Assembly: GCA_001574975.1 (NCBI GenBank)
Contig: KQ965801.1
Coordinates: forward strand, 189,301-253,300
Direction of reading: 5' to 3'
Length of the DNA stretch: 64,000 bases
Source of the DNA: Gonapodya prolifera JEL478
Lineage: Eukaryota > Monoblepharomycota > Monoblepharidomycetes > Monoblepharidales > Gonapodyaceae
Shown: piece by piece, positions 43,195 through 54,760 of the stretch
Numbering within the stretch: position 1 is the stretch's first letter
Layout: each line of letters opens with the position of its first letter
The notes under the pieces: generated by a model
Databases searched by the model: none
The model's input: only the letters and a program-made list of their open reading frames with translations
Told to the model about the DNA's origin: nothing
Made by a program: the position numbers and the translations under genes

Positions 43195-44359
43195 TGGATC
43201 TCGCAGCGAAACGTCGTCGGACTAACCCTGGGTGCAACGCGCTCCCTATATTCATTGACGAATCTACTACCGAGATCTACCCGCCGCTACAATCTCACAT
43301 TTCCGCTGACTGGTCCCATTGTATCATATCGACCACTCTGAGACTCATCAGGGTTCACCCAAGCAGTCGCTGCACGAGAAGAACGACGACACAACAAGCC
43401 CTGCTCGTGCTGGCGTGGAAGGAGCCGCGTTGCATGAGATCTGGAAAGCGGCCGGGAAGGGCATTCAATGTTGGACCACGCGCGGTCGCTGAATTACGGG
43501 ACGGAGTTGTTGTCTGCGCACAACGCACTGATTATCCGAAGTCGGACATCTCAAGATGCGCATCTGTACAGTGTAAGTTGGGCACAACACGTGGGGCGAG
43601 ACGTTCTTCCACCGCCACTCAGGGGCTTCCTCACCCTTGCATGCATCGAGGCAACGTAACTGCGAGTTGACGGCAAGCAAAGGGTTCTGGACGTTCCTGC
43701 GCTGGCGACATTGCCAATAAATACGACGCCGTGGATCACACGGAGATGCCCCTTGGGTGACTTGTGGACATTTGTCGTTTGAGAACAGTGGGCTTGAAGG
43801 CCACCCCCCCCCCTGCCTCTGTTACTTCCTATGGCCCGCCTGCACATTCTTGGCATTTAGCACCGTGGTTTGGAAGTCAATATGAATTTCATAGTTGTTT
43901 GTAATGCTCCTGCGTTGTTGCTTGTTCCAAGGGACTGTCGCAGAGAAGATTTTGAACCCATTCGGGAGTCATTCTCGCAGGTGGAAAGAGCAGTAATAAC
44001 TGCAAAAGAGACGCAAAATATGTCCATGATCGTCGTCAGGAATGCACCTACATCCCAGAGTCATCTCTTTCTTACGCCATGTCTAGAAGCTTGTTTCAGA
44101 ATCTACCATTCTGCCTGGCGCGCAGTGTTTCTTCAATTTATTGTTGTACTGTCATTCGGAGGGTGCCACATTGTTACTACGAAATATTCCCCTCCTGCAG
44201 CAAGGGCTGGATTAACAGCACACTTCTCTTGTGTAATTTTCAGCGACTCATGAGCATTCCTGGGTGCTGTCAAACTTTTTATTGGCGCAATGAATTCTTT
44301 TTTTTTCAAACTAAACGAAGTACAAAGCTTTAGGCTCAGAATCCGGCCCAATTAATCTC
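43195..44359. other. no gene recognised
   Basis: Long open frames occur (43074-43670 plus) but have no domain and cross the poly-G. The 3' end of the esterase gene abuts at 44360. Confidence 0.35.
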
Positions 44360-47300
44360 TCAGCTTGAGCAACTGAACGATGTGAACGATCCTTCTTTAT
44401 TGCATCCCTTCCCACAGTACTCAGTACCATTGCCACACCATCCATCTGTAGTAGCGTGCAAGCAGGCACCGTGAGCAGATGTCAGTAACTTCAGATATTT
44501 GAATAACTCACAGTTACTGCAGCACCGACCGTTACTTGGACACCTGAATCCTCCGTTCGATGCACCGCACCGTCCGTCAGGAGAAATTGGGGCGCGAGGA
44601 ACGTCGAGGGCGTGGAGGTAGTCTTCAGGGGGGAAGGATGGTTGTCAGATTACTTAATTTGTGGTATAAAATGACGTGACAGGACGAAATGTTCAACTCA
44701 CACTCCTGAATCAGCTCGTTCCCAACTTTTCTGTAACCGCTGTAAGATGTTAAGCTCTCCTCTGGCACAGCAGTCGCACTCCCATTGGGCCCAAATAACA
44801 TTATCATCCTCTCTCGCGAGTTGTACTTCGGCCAGGCGTCCACGCCAGTGATGTTAACGATTTCCACGTTGGGGTCGCCGTGTTTCGCAAGGGATGCCCA
44901 AGAAGCGCCCATAACAGATGATGTACGTTGGTCCGCAGGGGCTAGGGTGGGGTCGAGCCAGCTAACAATGGTTTTAACGTTAGCTGCAAAGTGATAGTTA
45001 GTGAGCCTGATTAGGTAATTGAACTTACACAAATGGTAGTTCCAATTGGTGTGCCACACCAGTGTAAAACCCGTTGGCATCTGTTAGATTAACGCCCGTG
45101 GTGTTCACGTCGAACCGGACTGAATGCAATGCAAAGTCAGCAATTTTGTTCTATTTGGGGTTCAGATGACCGCCAGTTGCGAGGAAGAAAGGACCTCCTC
45201 AACACTTACATTTGTAGACATCGAGACCAGCTGCCGCAGCCACTTCCGCAAATCTCCGGCCGTTGGAGAAGAACTGCAATTGGAGTAAGTTTGAGTTCAA
45301 TGGCGCCACCACAAGTTATACCAGGTGAACAAGATATTTCACATGTGACGTACCAGGAAGTCCCCAACGAGCTCTGCTGCCCCATCGTACTCCTTCAATC
45401 TATCGCCCTTCCTGCCCTCAAAGTACAGCGCCAGCATGCTCTCCACCCATGTGTTTGGGTAAAGCTCCTCATTGATGGTCACGTCGGGAGCGAGCGCGTT
45501 GGCCGCAGAGCTTCCGTTGAGGAAACTGGCCATCTGAGAATAGTTGGTGCCATATGTGGCAGTAAACATAGTTCCTGGATGGGCATAACTAATTCATGAC
45601 TGTTGCTGAATGACCACAAACAAGCAGATCAAGCTTACCTTCATCTTGATTGTCGCCGATGATGACTGCCCGTCTAAACGATGTGAAGTCAAGCGTGCGG
45701 AATTGGTGAAGACTCGTCAGCTCACGAAGAGATGCAATAACTCACAAGTTGTCGTTAAATTTACCCTCCTTCAAGAGCTTCCATGAGTTTTTCTTGATAA
45801 ACACGCCATCAATTGTGGGTATTCCCGGATACTATAAAAATCAAATTTAAGTAATTTGGAGATGTGGAACAGGACGAAAAATCACGCCAAACTCACTAGA
45901 CCTGCTCCTCCTTTAAAGGTCCACGTCACAAGGTCGTCGGCCGAAACGTTCCGCAAGGCCGCGACGCGTTGCGCAGCCGTGAGCTTTGGATCGGTAACGT
46001 TGAAATACTTCAGGGCACGCTGCCATTGGCCAGCAACACTGTTTAGGTTGTCAACCTTAAAAGAAAACCATCGATAGTGAGTCAGAACGAAATCACTATG
46101 CACTAGGTGGGAACGGGCGGATGAAACATGTCAGTAGAAACGCACCGCTTGCGCATCATCCGCCCCGGGAGATCCAGATTCCATTATCACTTTGTTGAAA
46201 AGACCCGCAGCCTGTGGGATGAACGTGAGCCATCCGATTGAAATTCTAGTCATACGAAAAGGTCAGCGATGCGTTTTGCAGTTCCGCGCTCGAGTTTTGC
46301 AGTTCATCTGAGCTCTCGCAGTGAACTCAGATTCTACTCACGCTCCCGCACTTTCTCCAGCGACAGTCACATCCGATGGATCGCCACCGAATGCTGCAAT
46401 GTTAGCCTATGTGAATCGAGACAGTTTTGGCGCTGTACAGCAAAGCACAACGGTAGACGGCAAGACTCACCTGCACCCAATTCAGAGCAGCGATTTGATC
46501 TTGGAGACCGAAGTTGAGTCCCTTGCCATTTGCTTAGATGGAGAAAGCGAATAATGTTCGAACATGTGAAATTTTCGGGCAGGCTAGGGGTGCTCACCAT
46601 CTGCGAGAAGATCGGGACTTTGCAGGAATCCGAAGGCTCCAACTCTGTAATTGACTAGCAAGGGCAAAGTTCAGTCATGTTGATTCTAAACATATCATTG
46701 ACGGTAAGAGAAGGCAAACCCACGTTTCACAACAACAACGTCATGAGTGTTCGCCATAAAACTTGCGTTATTTCGTGCACCGTATCCAATAAGAAAACCA
46801 CCACCATGAATCCAAACTTCGTATTGCAGATTCAAGAAGAAAAAGGTTCATCGTTGGGATATGGAATCTCAATTTTCTGTTACCCACCGATGACTGTGTG
46901 ATATATGTTGTGAGAAGAGAAGGTAATCACGTCAATGGGGTGCACCCGACCTCTCTGAGCAAATAAACCACACCTGGTAGCTTAGCGTTTGGCTTCGTTG
47001 CACTGACAGGGGTCATGACGTGCTGCGTTGGATCAATGGTGGTAAGTACGGCATGGTCGATCACTGGTCGAAGCGCTAGCCAAAAATACGAACCAGAACC
47101 AAACAGTCCTCTTTTACTCCACCAGTGCAGATGCCTTGAACTGTGGGGCTCGCAATCTGCGAGCAGCAGACATAGCCGTTGTCGACGGTTGCGTTTCGGT
47201 TGCCGTTGGCGTACTTGGCGGGTGGGAAAACAGTTGCCTAAGAGTCACAGTCGAGAGAATAGGATTGAGCGGCCTTTTCTCAAGGGGCTTTGTAAGATTT

Positions 47301-47572
47301 CACCCTCTCTTACCTTCCAACGTAGATCCCCAACTGGAGGTTCGGCATATGGGATGTTGCGGAACTCTCTAGCGAACAGGGCCTCGCTGAATAAAAGTCC
47401 AGGAACGGGGAATTTTGACCATAATAACTCACCTCCATCCACCTGGGTAAACTGTGCCCGTTACGTTGCCCTCTGTCGTAGCAACAGTGCTTGGGCTGAC
47501 CTGACCCAAGGTGCCAGGGATGATCAGAGACACACAGACCACGACAGTCAGGGAGAGGCGAATAAGGAACAT
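44360..47572 (-). CDS. secreted type-B carboxylesterase fused to a C-terminal chitin-binding domain
   Basis: Eighteen exons: 47433-47572, 47314-47386, 47094-47237, 46974-47022, 46724-46816, 46598-46654, 46471-46532, 46342-46406, 46146-46245, 45897-46055, 45746-45831, 45639-45673, 45354-45574, 45210-45273, 45029-45119, 44702-44983, 44512-44622, 44360-44445; about 639 residues. A signal peptide (MFLIRLSLTVVVCVSLIIPG) is followed by FRNIPYAEPPVGDLRW, EDCLVL, oxyanion-hole WIHGGGF, nucleophile GESAGA, acid-region GDNQDEG and catalytic-His region GVAHQLELPF. These define the cholinesterase/lipase alpha/beta-hydrolase family. The last two exons encode a hevein-type domain, DGRCGASNGGFRCPSNGRCC then NYGWCGNGTEYCGKGC, with eight Cys as in CBM18. 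Likely an exported ester hydrolase anchored to chitin. At the 45028/44984 junction the frame is off by one base; all other joins fit. Confidence 0.85.
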
Positions 47573-48090
47573 CGGTTGACCTGGACTCTGCTAACCGGCG
47601 GGTTTTATGCTTTAGCGGTCGTCGGAAAGGCAGACCGACCGGCTCCTCGATTTGTGGCGGAGTATGGAAGGTTGTTCGTCCGATATGTTTGTGGGGGTGA
47701 CATTAAGGGTCGCCAAGCGCATTTCTTTTGACGATTTAATCAAAAACGGTTCACAACAACTTCTGCTGTTGCTACTTCCACGCGTCTCTCTTATTTGGAG
47801 AGGGCGCCTGCGATTTTTGTGGGTGGCTTTTCTTGGGGATTTGTTCCCTCACTTCTCGCCGCACTAAAGGGTGGAACGGGAAGAACAACAGAGCGGGCTA
47901 CCATTCTATGTGCATGGCGACCTCCCCTTATCTGAAATTTGAAATAACTTGGAATCTCTATGGAAAAATCCTTAATATTGCCGAAACGGGTCGAATTATC
48001 GCATATTAATGTCATTTTGAACTTGAAATTTCCCCAATTGCAGCTTGGGAGATTGCGTGTCTTCATATTCTGCATTCGGTGTGTAGTCGT
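47573..48090. other. intergenic upstream of the esterase
   Basis: Holds the promoter of the minus-strand esterase; no gene or defined motif seen. Confidence 0.4.
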
Positions 48091-49291
48091 TCAATCAGTG
48101 CGGGAAGTTGTTGTCCCCTTCGGGAGGCACCAAAGAGAATGCATCCCCGCCGTACTTCCGACAGTGTTTCCAATAGCGAGTGAGGGCATGGCAAAAGTTA
48201 GAGTTACCGCTCGAAGTTCTAGTGCGATTCCATACTTTTCTATACCCTGATCACGTAGAAGATCCCTCAACATACAACTGTCAGAGTCTCTAGCAATATT
48301 CCCGGGGCATAAAATTATCAACCGAGTCATAAGACAGTGTCGGGAACGATTGTCCGACTTTGAGAGCCAGACTGCATCTCCCAAAGTACCGACCACGCAC
48401 ACCAACTCTGCTTTCCCCACACGCTTCGCCAAGCAACCTGAACGTCCGCAGCCCCTCTCAATCAAGAGCTCCAAAATAGTCACCTGTTCACCATCAAGCA
48501 CCGATTGCAATGAACCCTTCCCGTTGGCGCGGAAGTTATCGCTGTCCAAAAGCACATTGACGACATCAGGATAGCCATTGACCCTGTCCGGTAAAGGGCA
48601 TCCTTACTTTTGACTTGTATGTCTTCCCCTCTGGTGGGTAGAATCTTTGCCACTTTGGCATGTCCCACTGCCATGCAGAATGCAAGGCCCTGTCTCCTTG
48701 GGTGTTGAGATAGCCTTGTCTCGTAACAGCTCAACAAAATTGGCGTATCCCTGCCTGATTGCACGATCGAAATTCTTAACAAGTCAGTTGGGCTTCAGCA
48801 GGTAATGCTTGCGAGCAGCATCAGGAGAGATCTGGTAACGTCCCCAATTCCACTTGCGCACGCACTCCAAAACGAATCATCCCATCAAAATCAGCGCCCT
48901 CCTGCTGAGTAGAAGGTGAACCAAATCGAGAAAGTCCCCTTTGCTTGCACGCTATAGTGCGTACTTGAGTTGTTGAAGACTCAGGAACTGGTCGAAAGGA
49001 GGAGCGTGAGGACGTCCAAATCCCCATACAAACTCCCTATGCATAGAAATTTGGCATCTATGGCGTGAAAGTCCGCTCCCAAATGAATCAGCAAGCGGGC
49101 AACCTGCGTCACGTGGCAGCGTCCACTCCAGTGAAACAATTGGCTCCAGAAGCCAGCAGACGTTTCATAAGGCCAATAACGTCTGTTGATACGAGTCGCA
49201 AGGATCTATCGTATTTTGAGTGGAAGTTGGCGACGGCAGCGAGAGGCAACTTCGCTCCCAGATTAAAGTTAGCCACCGTGGCACACCACAT
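48091..49291 (-). pseudogene. decayed ankyrin-repeat gene
   Basis: Ankyrin-like pieces in several frames: DVIGLMKRLLASGANCFTG (about 49140), LKYALxRASKGDFLDLVHLL (about 48930), NFDRAIRQGYANFVELLRDK (about 48750), NGYPDVVNVLLDSDNF (about 48560), EQVTILELLIERGCGR (about 48460). The ~33-residue spacing and the LL-x-x-GA pattern fit ankyrin repeats, but stops and frame changes separate them. A second ankyrin locus besides the one at 6698-7885. Confidence 0.5.
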
Positions 49292-50715
49292 GGAGCGCCT
49301 CGTCCGGCTGCCCCTTATTAGAGACAGATGAGTGACTTGGTTTCCGTGATTGGCTCGTCTGGATGGAACGAAGCATCGCTGCGGCGTTCAATGGACCGTA
49401 CATTGGAACATGACAAAGAGTCCTCCCCCGCTTGTGACTGCGCCAGCGACAGTCACGGCAGCTGGTACGGTGAGTGCAGAAATCTGTTGTGTAACAATTA
49501 CCCTCAACTGACGCCGCGTCCTGGGACTCCTCCAAGACGTCAGTCCGTCAGGGTGTGCCCAAGCATGATTCTTTCGACAACATACTTAGCGCCTTCAACC
49601 AAATGAGCGTCTCCCGCTCGACGTTCCGCAAATCGGCAATTGACGGATCCCCCCAGGTTGTGGGTCCTGGGTTCAGCCCCGACGGCGTCGAATATCAATC
49701 TTAAAAGGGCAACCTGTTTGACACCAGGAAGCCTCCCCCTCAGGAATGTTATACATGTGGAAGTAATGATCACTGGTGCAAGGACTGTCCGAGGGGTTGA
49801 CCAGACACTGGATCACCGCTTTATCGCTGTATCAACTGCAACATTGTAGCCAGACCCTGTGGAGAATAGAGCGATGATGAGTTTGAATTTGACAACCGCC
49901 ACTGTACTTCCGCTGGGTGGCAATTTGCACGTCACAAGCGTAGATAGTGGCAGCGGCTTCTTTCAATGGCATTCATGATTGATGCATAAGAATTATACAG
50001 AACATAAAAAATACAAACATATTATAAAACTTGATACAAATTCGCGTTACGCTCTAACTCAAGTAAGTAAGTAGCCATAATTACAAGTTGTCTCGCAAAC
50101 CCACGTGGCTTTGTTAGATTCTGGTGAACACGCTCCTTGAAAACCTTCACTGCGACGCAAAAGACATGGTCCAACAAAAATACAATATACCCTTCGATGC
50201 CGCCATGTGCCACTTGGATTGCCCTCACAGAGTTTGGCCAGAGCTTGCTCTCACCTAATGCCATAGAAAATAGTTAGGAACCCGAGATGTACTTCAGCAT
50301 TTGTGACATTCTATTGATCGCAAAATACATTAAAACCGAAAAATCTGAAAAATCCTCTGCATGGCTTGACCCCAAAGTGTCAATTGACAAACTTAATATC
50401 TAGATATGACATACTTCGTCGAATTGTTTCTGAAAATCTAAATCTAATATCTTATCACAATACCGTTACTTACGCGCACTGCTCGCAGGTGGTGATGGTT
50501 TTTTCCTTCCCCGCAAAGTTTCATCATTTGAAGCGCTCAACCCCCAAATACTCTCACTCCGAGCAACCTGTGCCTCCAGAGTATCAAACCGCGCCGCAAG
50601 TGCCTGTTCCTCCTAAAGGAGAAAATTAATTTTTGGACCGCTCCTGGTCCGCATCCTTTCGTGCATCCCGACAACTCTTTCATGGCAGGACTCGTTTCCT
50701 TGGAGTGACAAGAGC
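49292..50715. other. no gene recognised
   Basis: Short open frames on both strands without domains. The plus frame at 50366-50629 ends in a Pro-rich stretch (SEQPVPPEYQTAPQVPVPP) but is otherwise unremarkable. Confidence 0.35.
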
Positions 50716-50885
50716 CCGGTACCACATCCCAGGATGCACCAAGCGTCCTTTACGGTCTCCAGACCGCACCGGGTACCACATCCCAGGAAATGTACCAAAC
50801 GTCCTTTACGGTCTCCGGACCGGACCGGGTACCACATCCCAGGAAATGCACCAAACGTCCTTTACGGTCTCCAGACCGGACCGCC
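50716..50885. repeat. ~55-bp minisatellite, three copies
   Basis: GGTACCACATCCCAGGA recurs at 50718, 50772 and 50828 (periods 54 and 56), each followed by a CACCAAACGTCCTTTACGG-like segment. Each unit contains a small inverted repeat (CGGTCTCC.GACCG). Open frames cross it, but nothing shows it is coding. Confidence 0.8.
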
Positions 50886-51719
50886 TGGACCGTGTTTGTG
50901 ACGTCAATAGAACAACAGAAAGGAAGACCAAACGAACACGTAAGCGATCGTCCTTTCACTCTCAACCTGAAGTGCCTGTTTGGATTCACTAAGCAGGCAA
51001 TGCACTTGAGACCCCCAGTAACCCAGCCCTTCGCAATTCCGGCCGCTCCGGCGAGGGGCCTTCCTCGCACCAATACCATTGCGACAGCAGATGTCACCTC
51101 GCAATTTGCTTCCGCTGTCGCCCGGGCCCGCAGCGATTCGGGTTTTGAAGAGGCATCAAGTGCTGACAGGGTCGAAAGCAAAGAGCAACAAGGCGGAATG
51201 CCACTTCAAGATATCGCCTTTAACGCCCATCATATCCAAGTCTTTGATGGAAAGCGGTCTTGGTTACTTCCGAGACATCTTTGCCGAGTGCTCGTTCCGG
51301 AAGAGTCGAGCAGCGCTTGCCCGCAGATTGGTGAGCACTTGCCAATAGTCTTTCAAACATTTCGAGCATCCACGAGCAATGTGAGAGGTCTCTTGTTGAG
51401 TGAGATTTATTGGGACGGGTATGTGCTAAATGTTTCCCGATCGCAATTAGAGTTCATTTGCCATTGACCGCGGAGTTTAAAATCACCAATTGAACCTATT
51501 ATCGGCCTTTATACGAGGAATTTGTAATACGTAGCAGATGGATGTGCGAGGGGCTTGGGCGCATCTCGCAGGTTGCTGAGTCCGATTCCGCTGAGGCCAC
51601 CCTCCACACACCGACACGTCAACGAAATCACACGCAACCACCTCTCATAAGCGGATAAGACATAGCGTAAATTAGAATTTAGGCGATTTATAGACAACTT
51701 TGCATCTGTTACAAAGAAA
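50886..51719. other. unresolved, possible coding fragment
   Basis: The plus frame 50790-51467 contains stretches such as MPLQDIAFNAHHIQVFDGKR and LLLSEIYWDGYVLNVSRSQL without a known family; another frame reads FKISPLTPIISKSLMESGL over the same DNA. I cannot choose between them. Confidence 0.25.
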
Positions 51720-52206
51720 GCTCAGCTCTACCCAAAACTAGCTCTGTTTCGGAACCCCCCCCCGTCGTCACCCCCTGGTCACTTGGTGAGACTGCCCATC
51801 TCGTACTACCCCGTGTCTCACCCATACTTGTTACCTGCACGCCACCTGCGTGCCCCCTGGCCTTCCCCGTAGACACTCCGCAGAACCCCCCGCGACCGCT
51901 CCCCCTGAGACTTGGCGCTCCCGGCTAGGTCTGACAGCAACGCAGACCACCTTTACCACGGCATCCAATCCAGATTTGTCTTCTGGATCCGTCCATCGCT
52001 CCCGGATTCTCTCTGGCATCAAACCCACCTCGATATTGTCCTCTCGGCTCCGCTCGGACTCAGCAGCTCCACCACAGCCCTGAACACCTTCACCCACCGA
52101 CTGTCCACAACCTCCATCGACACCAACAACCACTCATTCGACCAATCTCACCCCTCAGGATTTGACTCCATATCTTTTACATCACCCGATTCATCAGCTT
52201 CGCAAC

Positions 52207-53313
52207 ATGCCCGGCCCTGAACCTGCTCCCTCGGACCTCCGCCACCTCAAGATCCTCAACCACCCCCTCGACGAATTCAACCCACGCGACCCTCGCACCA
52301 GCCTTCGAAAATACCACGCTTTCATCTCTGCTGTCGATGACTATGTTGCGCTCTATGGACTGGCCACGAAGCACTCTCAGGCGATCGCCCTGGTATCCCC
52401 AAACGTCCCCGACTCTATTCGAGATAGCATCCGCCTCGCTCACCCGGATGCATCAACGCTCACCCTGACTGCAGGGAAGAAATCCCTCGAGATTGCTTAC
52501 TTCCCTCCTGACCCCCACGTCTGGCATCGCACCCTGGCCAAGCTCGAGTGGGACCACAACACCTCTCGCCTTTCAACACATGTTTCGGAATTCATTCGCA
52601 TTGCCCGCCGCGCTGACATCATCGACTCCTTGAAACCAGATCTCCGCGAGCAACTATCAACACGAAACCTCTGGTACCACTTCCTCAACTCACTCCCCCA
52701 ACATGTCCACTTCTATGTTACCCTCCTCGGCATCTCCAACCTTGGCGACTTCACGAGCGACAAAATTGCCTTGGTTGAATCCAACCTCAACAATATTGCA
52801 TCGACTCCAGCCACCCCCATTGTACGCGTTGCCCATTTGACCCCACCACCAGCGTACCCTGACCCCATACCCAACACCCTTGCCAAGTTGGAATCCACCA
52901 TTGACCAACTTGCACAGCATGTTGCCGCTCTTGCCATCGGACCCCGCCAACCGCAACCCTCGTACCAGCGCATCCCCATGGCACCACCTGGACCTGCACC
53001 CCCCATCCATGCCAACTCTTCCCCCCCATTCACCATTGGGTGTGGATGGTGCGGCAACCCTCGCCATACCACGGCAACCCACCGCCGGCGTACCTACCAC
53101 CAGATACTGGCAATGCTGTCACCGACACCAACCCTGGACACCGCCTCACCCCCCAACAGCCCGCAATTTGCCTGTTGGACATGTGGGAGCCCCGAACACC
53201 GCAGCAACGCTTGCCCCAACCAACGTGGGCCCAACGCCCAGTATCAACACCCAGCAACAACCTACTCCAACAATATCCCCACTGACCCCAGCATCGGCAA
53301 CGTCCATCCTACC
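52207..53313 (+). CDS. retrotransposon gag with CCHC zinc knuckle (runs into gap)
   Basis: ATG 52207 opens MPGPEPAPSDLRHLKILNHP; a helical capsid region follows (HAFISAVDDYVALYGLATKH, WHRTLAKLEWDHNTSRLSTH, NLWYHFLNSLPQHVHFYVTL, about residues 25-190). A Pro-rich linker leads to CGWCGNPRHTTATHRRR and then CWTCGSPEHRSNAC, a canonical C-x2-C-x4-H-x4-C knuckle for nucleic-acid binding. The frame is open to the N run. Gag forms the particle that packages element RNA. Confidence 0.75.
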
Positions 53314-53469
53314 NNNNNNNNNNNNNNNNNNNNNNNNNNNNNNNNNNNNNNNNNNNNNNNNNNNNNNNNNNNNNNNNNNNNNNNNNNNNNNNNNNNNNNN
53401 NNNNNNNNNNNNNNNNNNNNNNNNNNNNNNNNNNNNNNNNNNNNNNNNNNNNNNNNNNNNNNNNNNNNN
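53314..53469. other. assembly gap (156 N)
   Basis: Run of N inside the retroelement between the zinc knuckle and the protease. True length unknown. Confidence 0.99.
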
Positions 53470-53474
53470 TTGTT

Positions 53475-54311
53475 TTGGATAAACTAACACCTTCTGCTGA
53501 ACTTTTGGATACCCCCCCAGACTCCCCCACTCTGGACCCTTCTGACACTCTCTCTTTCCTTCACCCCAGCATCTTCTCCCTCCCCAGTGATACAGAACAT
53601 ACAGATACTCCACTTCAGCCCTTGAACTTGATGCACAACCCTCCACCACCAACAGCACCAAAACATTTCGTAACCATACCTATTGCCGCCACGACATACA
53701 ACACCACTGGCGCCATCACCTCGCACGCACCGCCAACGCAGTTTCTATGTCCCATCTCACTTTCAAGCACAGCCACAAATGCACTGCACCTCTCTGCATG
53801 CCTGGACATGGGCTCGCCAACCAATCTTCTAGACTCCGCCTATCTACCTCCAGGAACCTTGCTACAACCCATTCCGCCTGCCCAACCCCCTCTCCAAGCG
53901 CATGGCGGCGAGTTGCTGCAGCTCCTTGGTGCTGTAACACTCTCCCTCACCTTCCAAGAAGACCCAACCAAACACCCCTTTCACGGAACTCTGATTGTTG
54001 GCCAAAACTGTGCTCAACCTCTTCTCCTCGGTACTCCTTTTCTCACCAAACACCACACAATGGTCTCGCTTTTCCCAACCTTCAGCACCGTCAGGCTTCA
54101 AGACGGGGACACCTCTATCATGGTCGCTGGGTACACTTCACCACCACCCTCTTCCTCCATGAACTACCCTCTTCTTCCACTCTACACCACATCAGCCATA
54201 ACAATTCCTCCACGGACCATCCAACACGTTCACGTCCTACCTCGTACTTTGCCTCCCCTACGACCACGTCCGACCACACCTGGCCTTATGGACAACCCCT
54301 GCCGACACTGA
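53475..54311 (+). CDS. retropepsin-like protease domain with altered active site
   Basis: After a Pro/Ser/Thr-rich lead the domain reads LHLSACLDMGSPTNLLDSAY (active-site region, about 53785-53845), then LTFQEDPTKHPFHGTLIVG and QPLLLGTPFLTKHHTMVSLF, the flap and psi-loop-like segments of Ty3-type aspartic proteases. The catalytic triplet should be D-T/S-G; here it is D-M-G (ATG for ACG). The family protease cleaves gag-pol. With Met in place of Thr and no downstream reverse transcriptase, this copy is likely inactive. Confidence 0.65.
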   Translation: MDKLTPSAELLDTPPDSPTLDPSDTLSFLHPSIFSLPSDTEHTDTPLQPLNLMHNPPPPTAPKHFVTIPIAATTYNTTGAITSHAPPTQFLCPISLSSTATNALHLSACLDMGSPTNLLDSAYLPPGTLLQPIPPAQPPLQAHGGELLQLLGAVTLSLTFQEDPTKHPFHGTLIVGQNCAQPLLLGTPFLTKHHTMVSLFPTFSTVRLQDGDTSIMVAGYTSPPPSSSMNYPLLPLYTTSAITIPPRTIQHVHVLPRTLPPLRPRPTTPGLMDNPCRH

Positions 54312-54760
54312 ACCGCCAAGGACCCCTACATCCTCGCCACCTATCAACCACTCAACAACGCTTCCAGAGCACTTGTTCCCATCTGCAACCTCCTCCCAAC
54401 ACTAATCCACGTCCCCGCCAACTACCACCTTGCCACCGCCAACTTCAACACTTCTGACTCTCCAACCACCCTTGCCTCCAACCCTGGTGACTCACCAGAA
54501 GTTCCACCCAACGTTCTACAACGCATTATCGACCTCTCCCCCCGCAACCCCATTGGATCCGTTGCACCCTCCTATGGCCTCGACAAGCCCTACACTGTCC
54601 CACTCACCAAGCCCCCTGACAATGCCCCATGGACTCACAATCCTCCCCCGGACTTCAAGGATCATCTCACTGTCAAAGACGTCACCAAACACATACCCGG
54701 CACTCCGCGCCACTGCCACTGCCACCGATATGTGAATAAGTGCTTTGCGGTGATTAAAAT
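54312..54760 (+). pseudogene. retroelement protease-RT linker, shifted frame
   Basis: After the stop at 54309-54311 another frame continues in the same style: ATYQPLNNASRALVPICNLL, NVLQRIIDLSPRNPIGSVAP, TVKDVTKHIPGTPRHCHCHR. Linker-like sequence before a reverse transcriptase that never appears. Confidence 0.4.

Larger units (their letters stand above)
51720..54760 (+). mobile_element. LTR retrotransposon, gag-protease portion
   Basis: C-rich DNA with strong strand bias carries gag (52207 on), a gap, then a retropepsin domain and the start of a pol linker. No reverse transcriptase or integrase motif follows after 54760 and I could not define LTRs, so the element is 3' truncated or nested. 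The domain order gag-CCHC-protease is that of Ty3/gypsy-type elements. Base composition (over 55% C+T on this strand) differs clearly from its neighbours. Confidence 0.7.

Noticed and set aside
43074-43670. 198-residue plus-strand frame
   Set aside because: It runs through a 21-G homopolymer, so the frame cannot be trusted, and neither side shows a domain.
49620-49710. tRNA-like GGTTGTGGGTCCTGGGTTC stretch
   Set aside because: No acceptor, D or anticodon stems of correct length could be folded on either strand.
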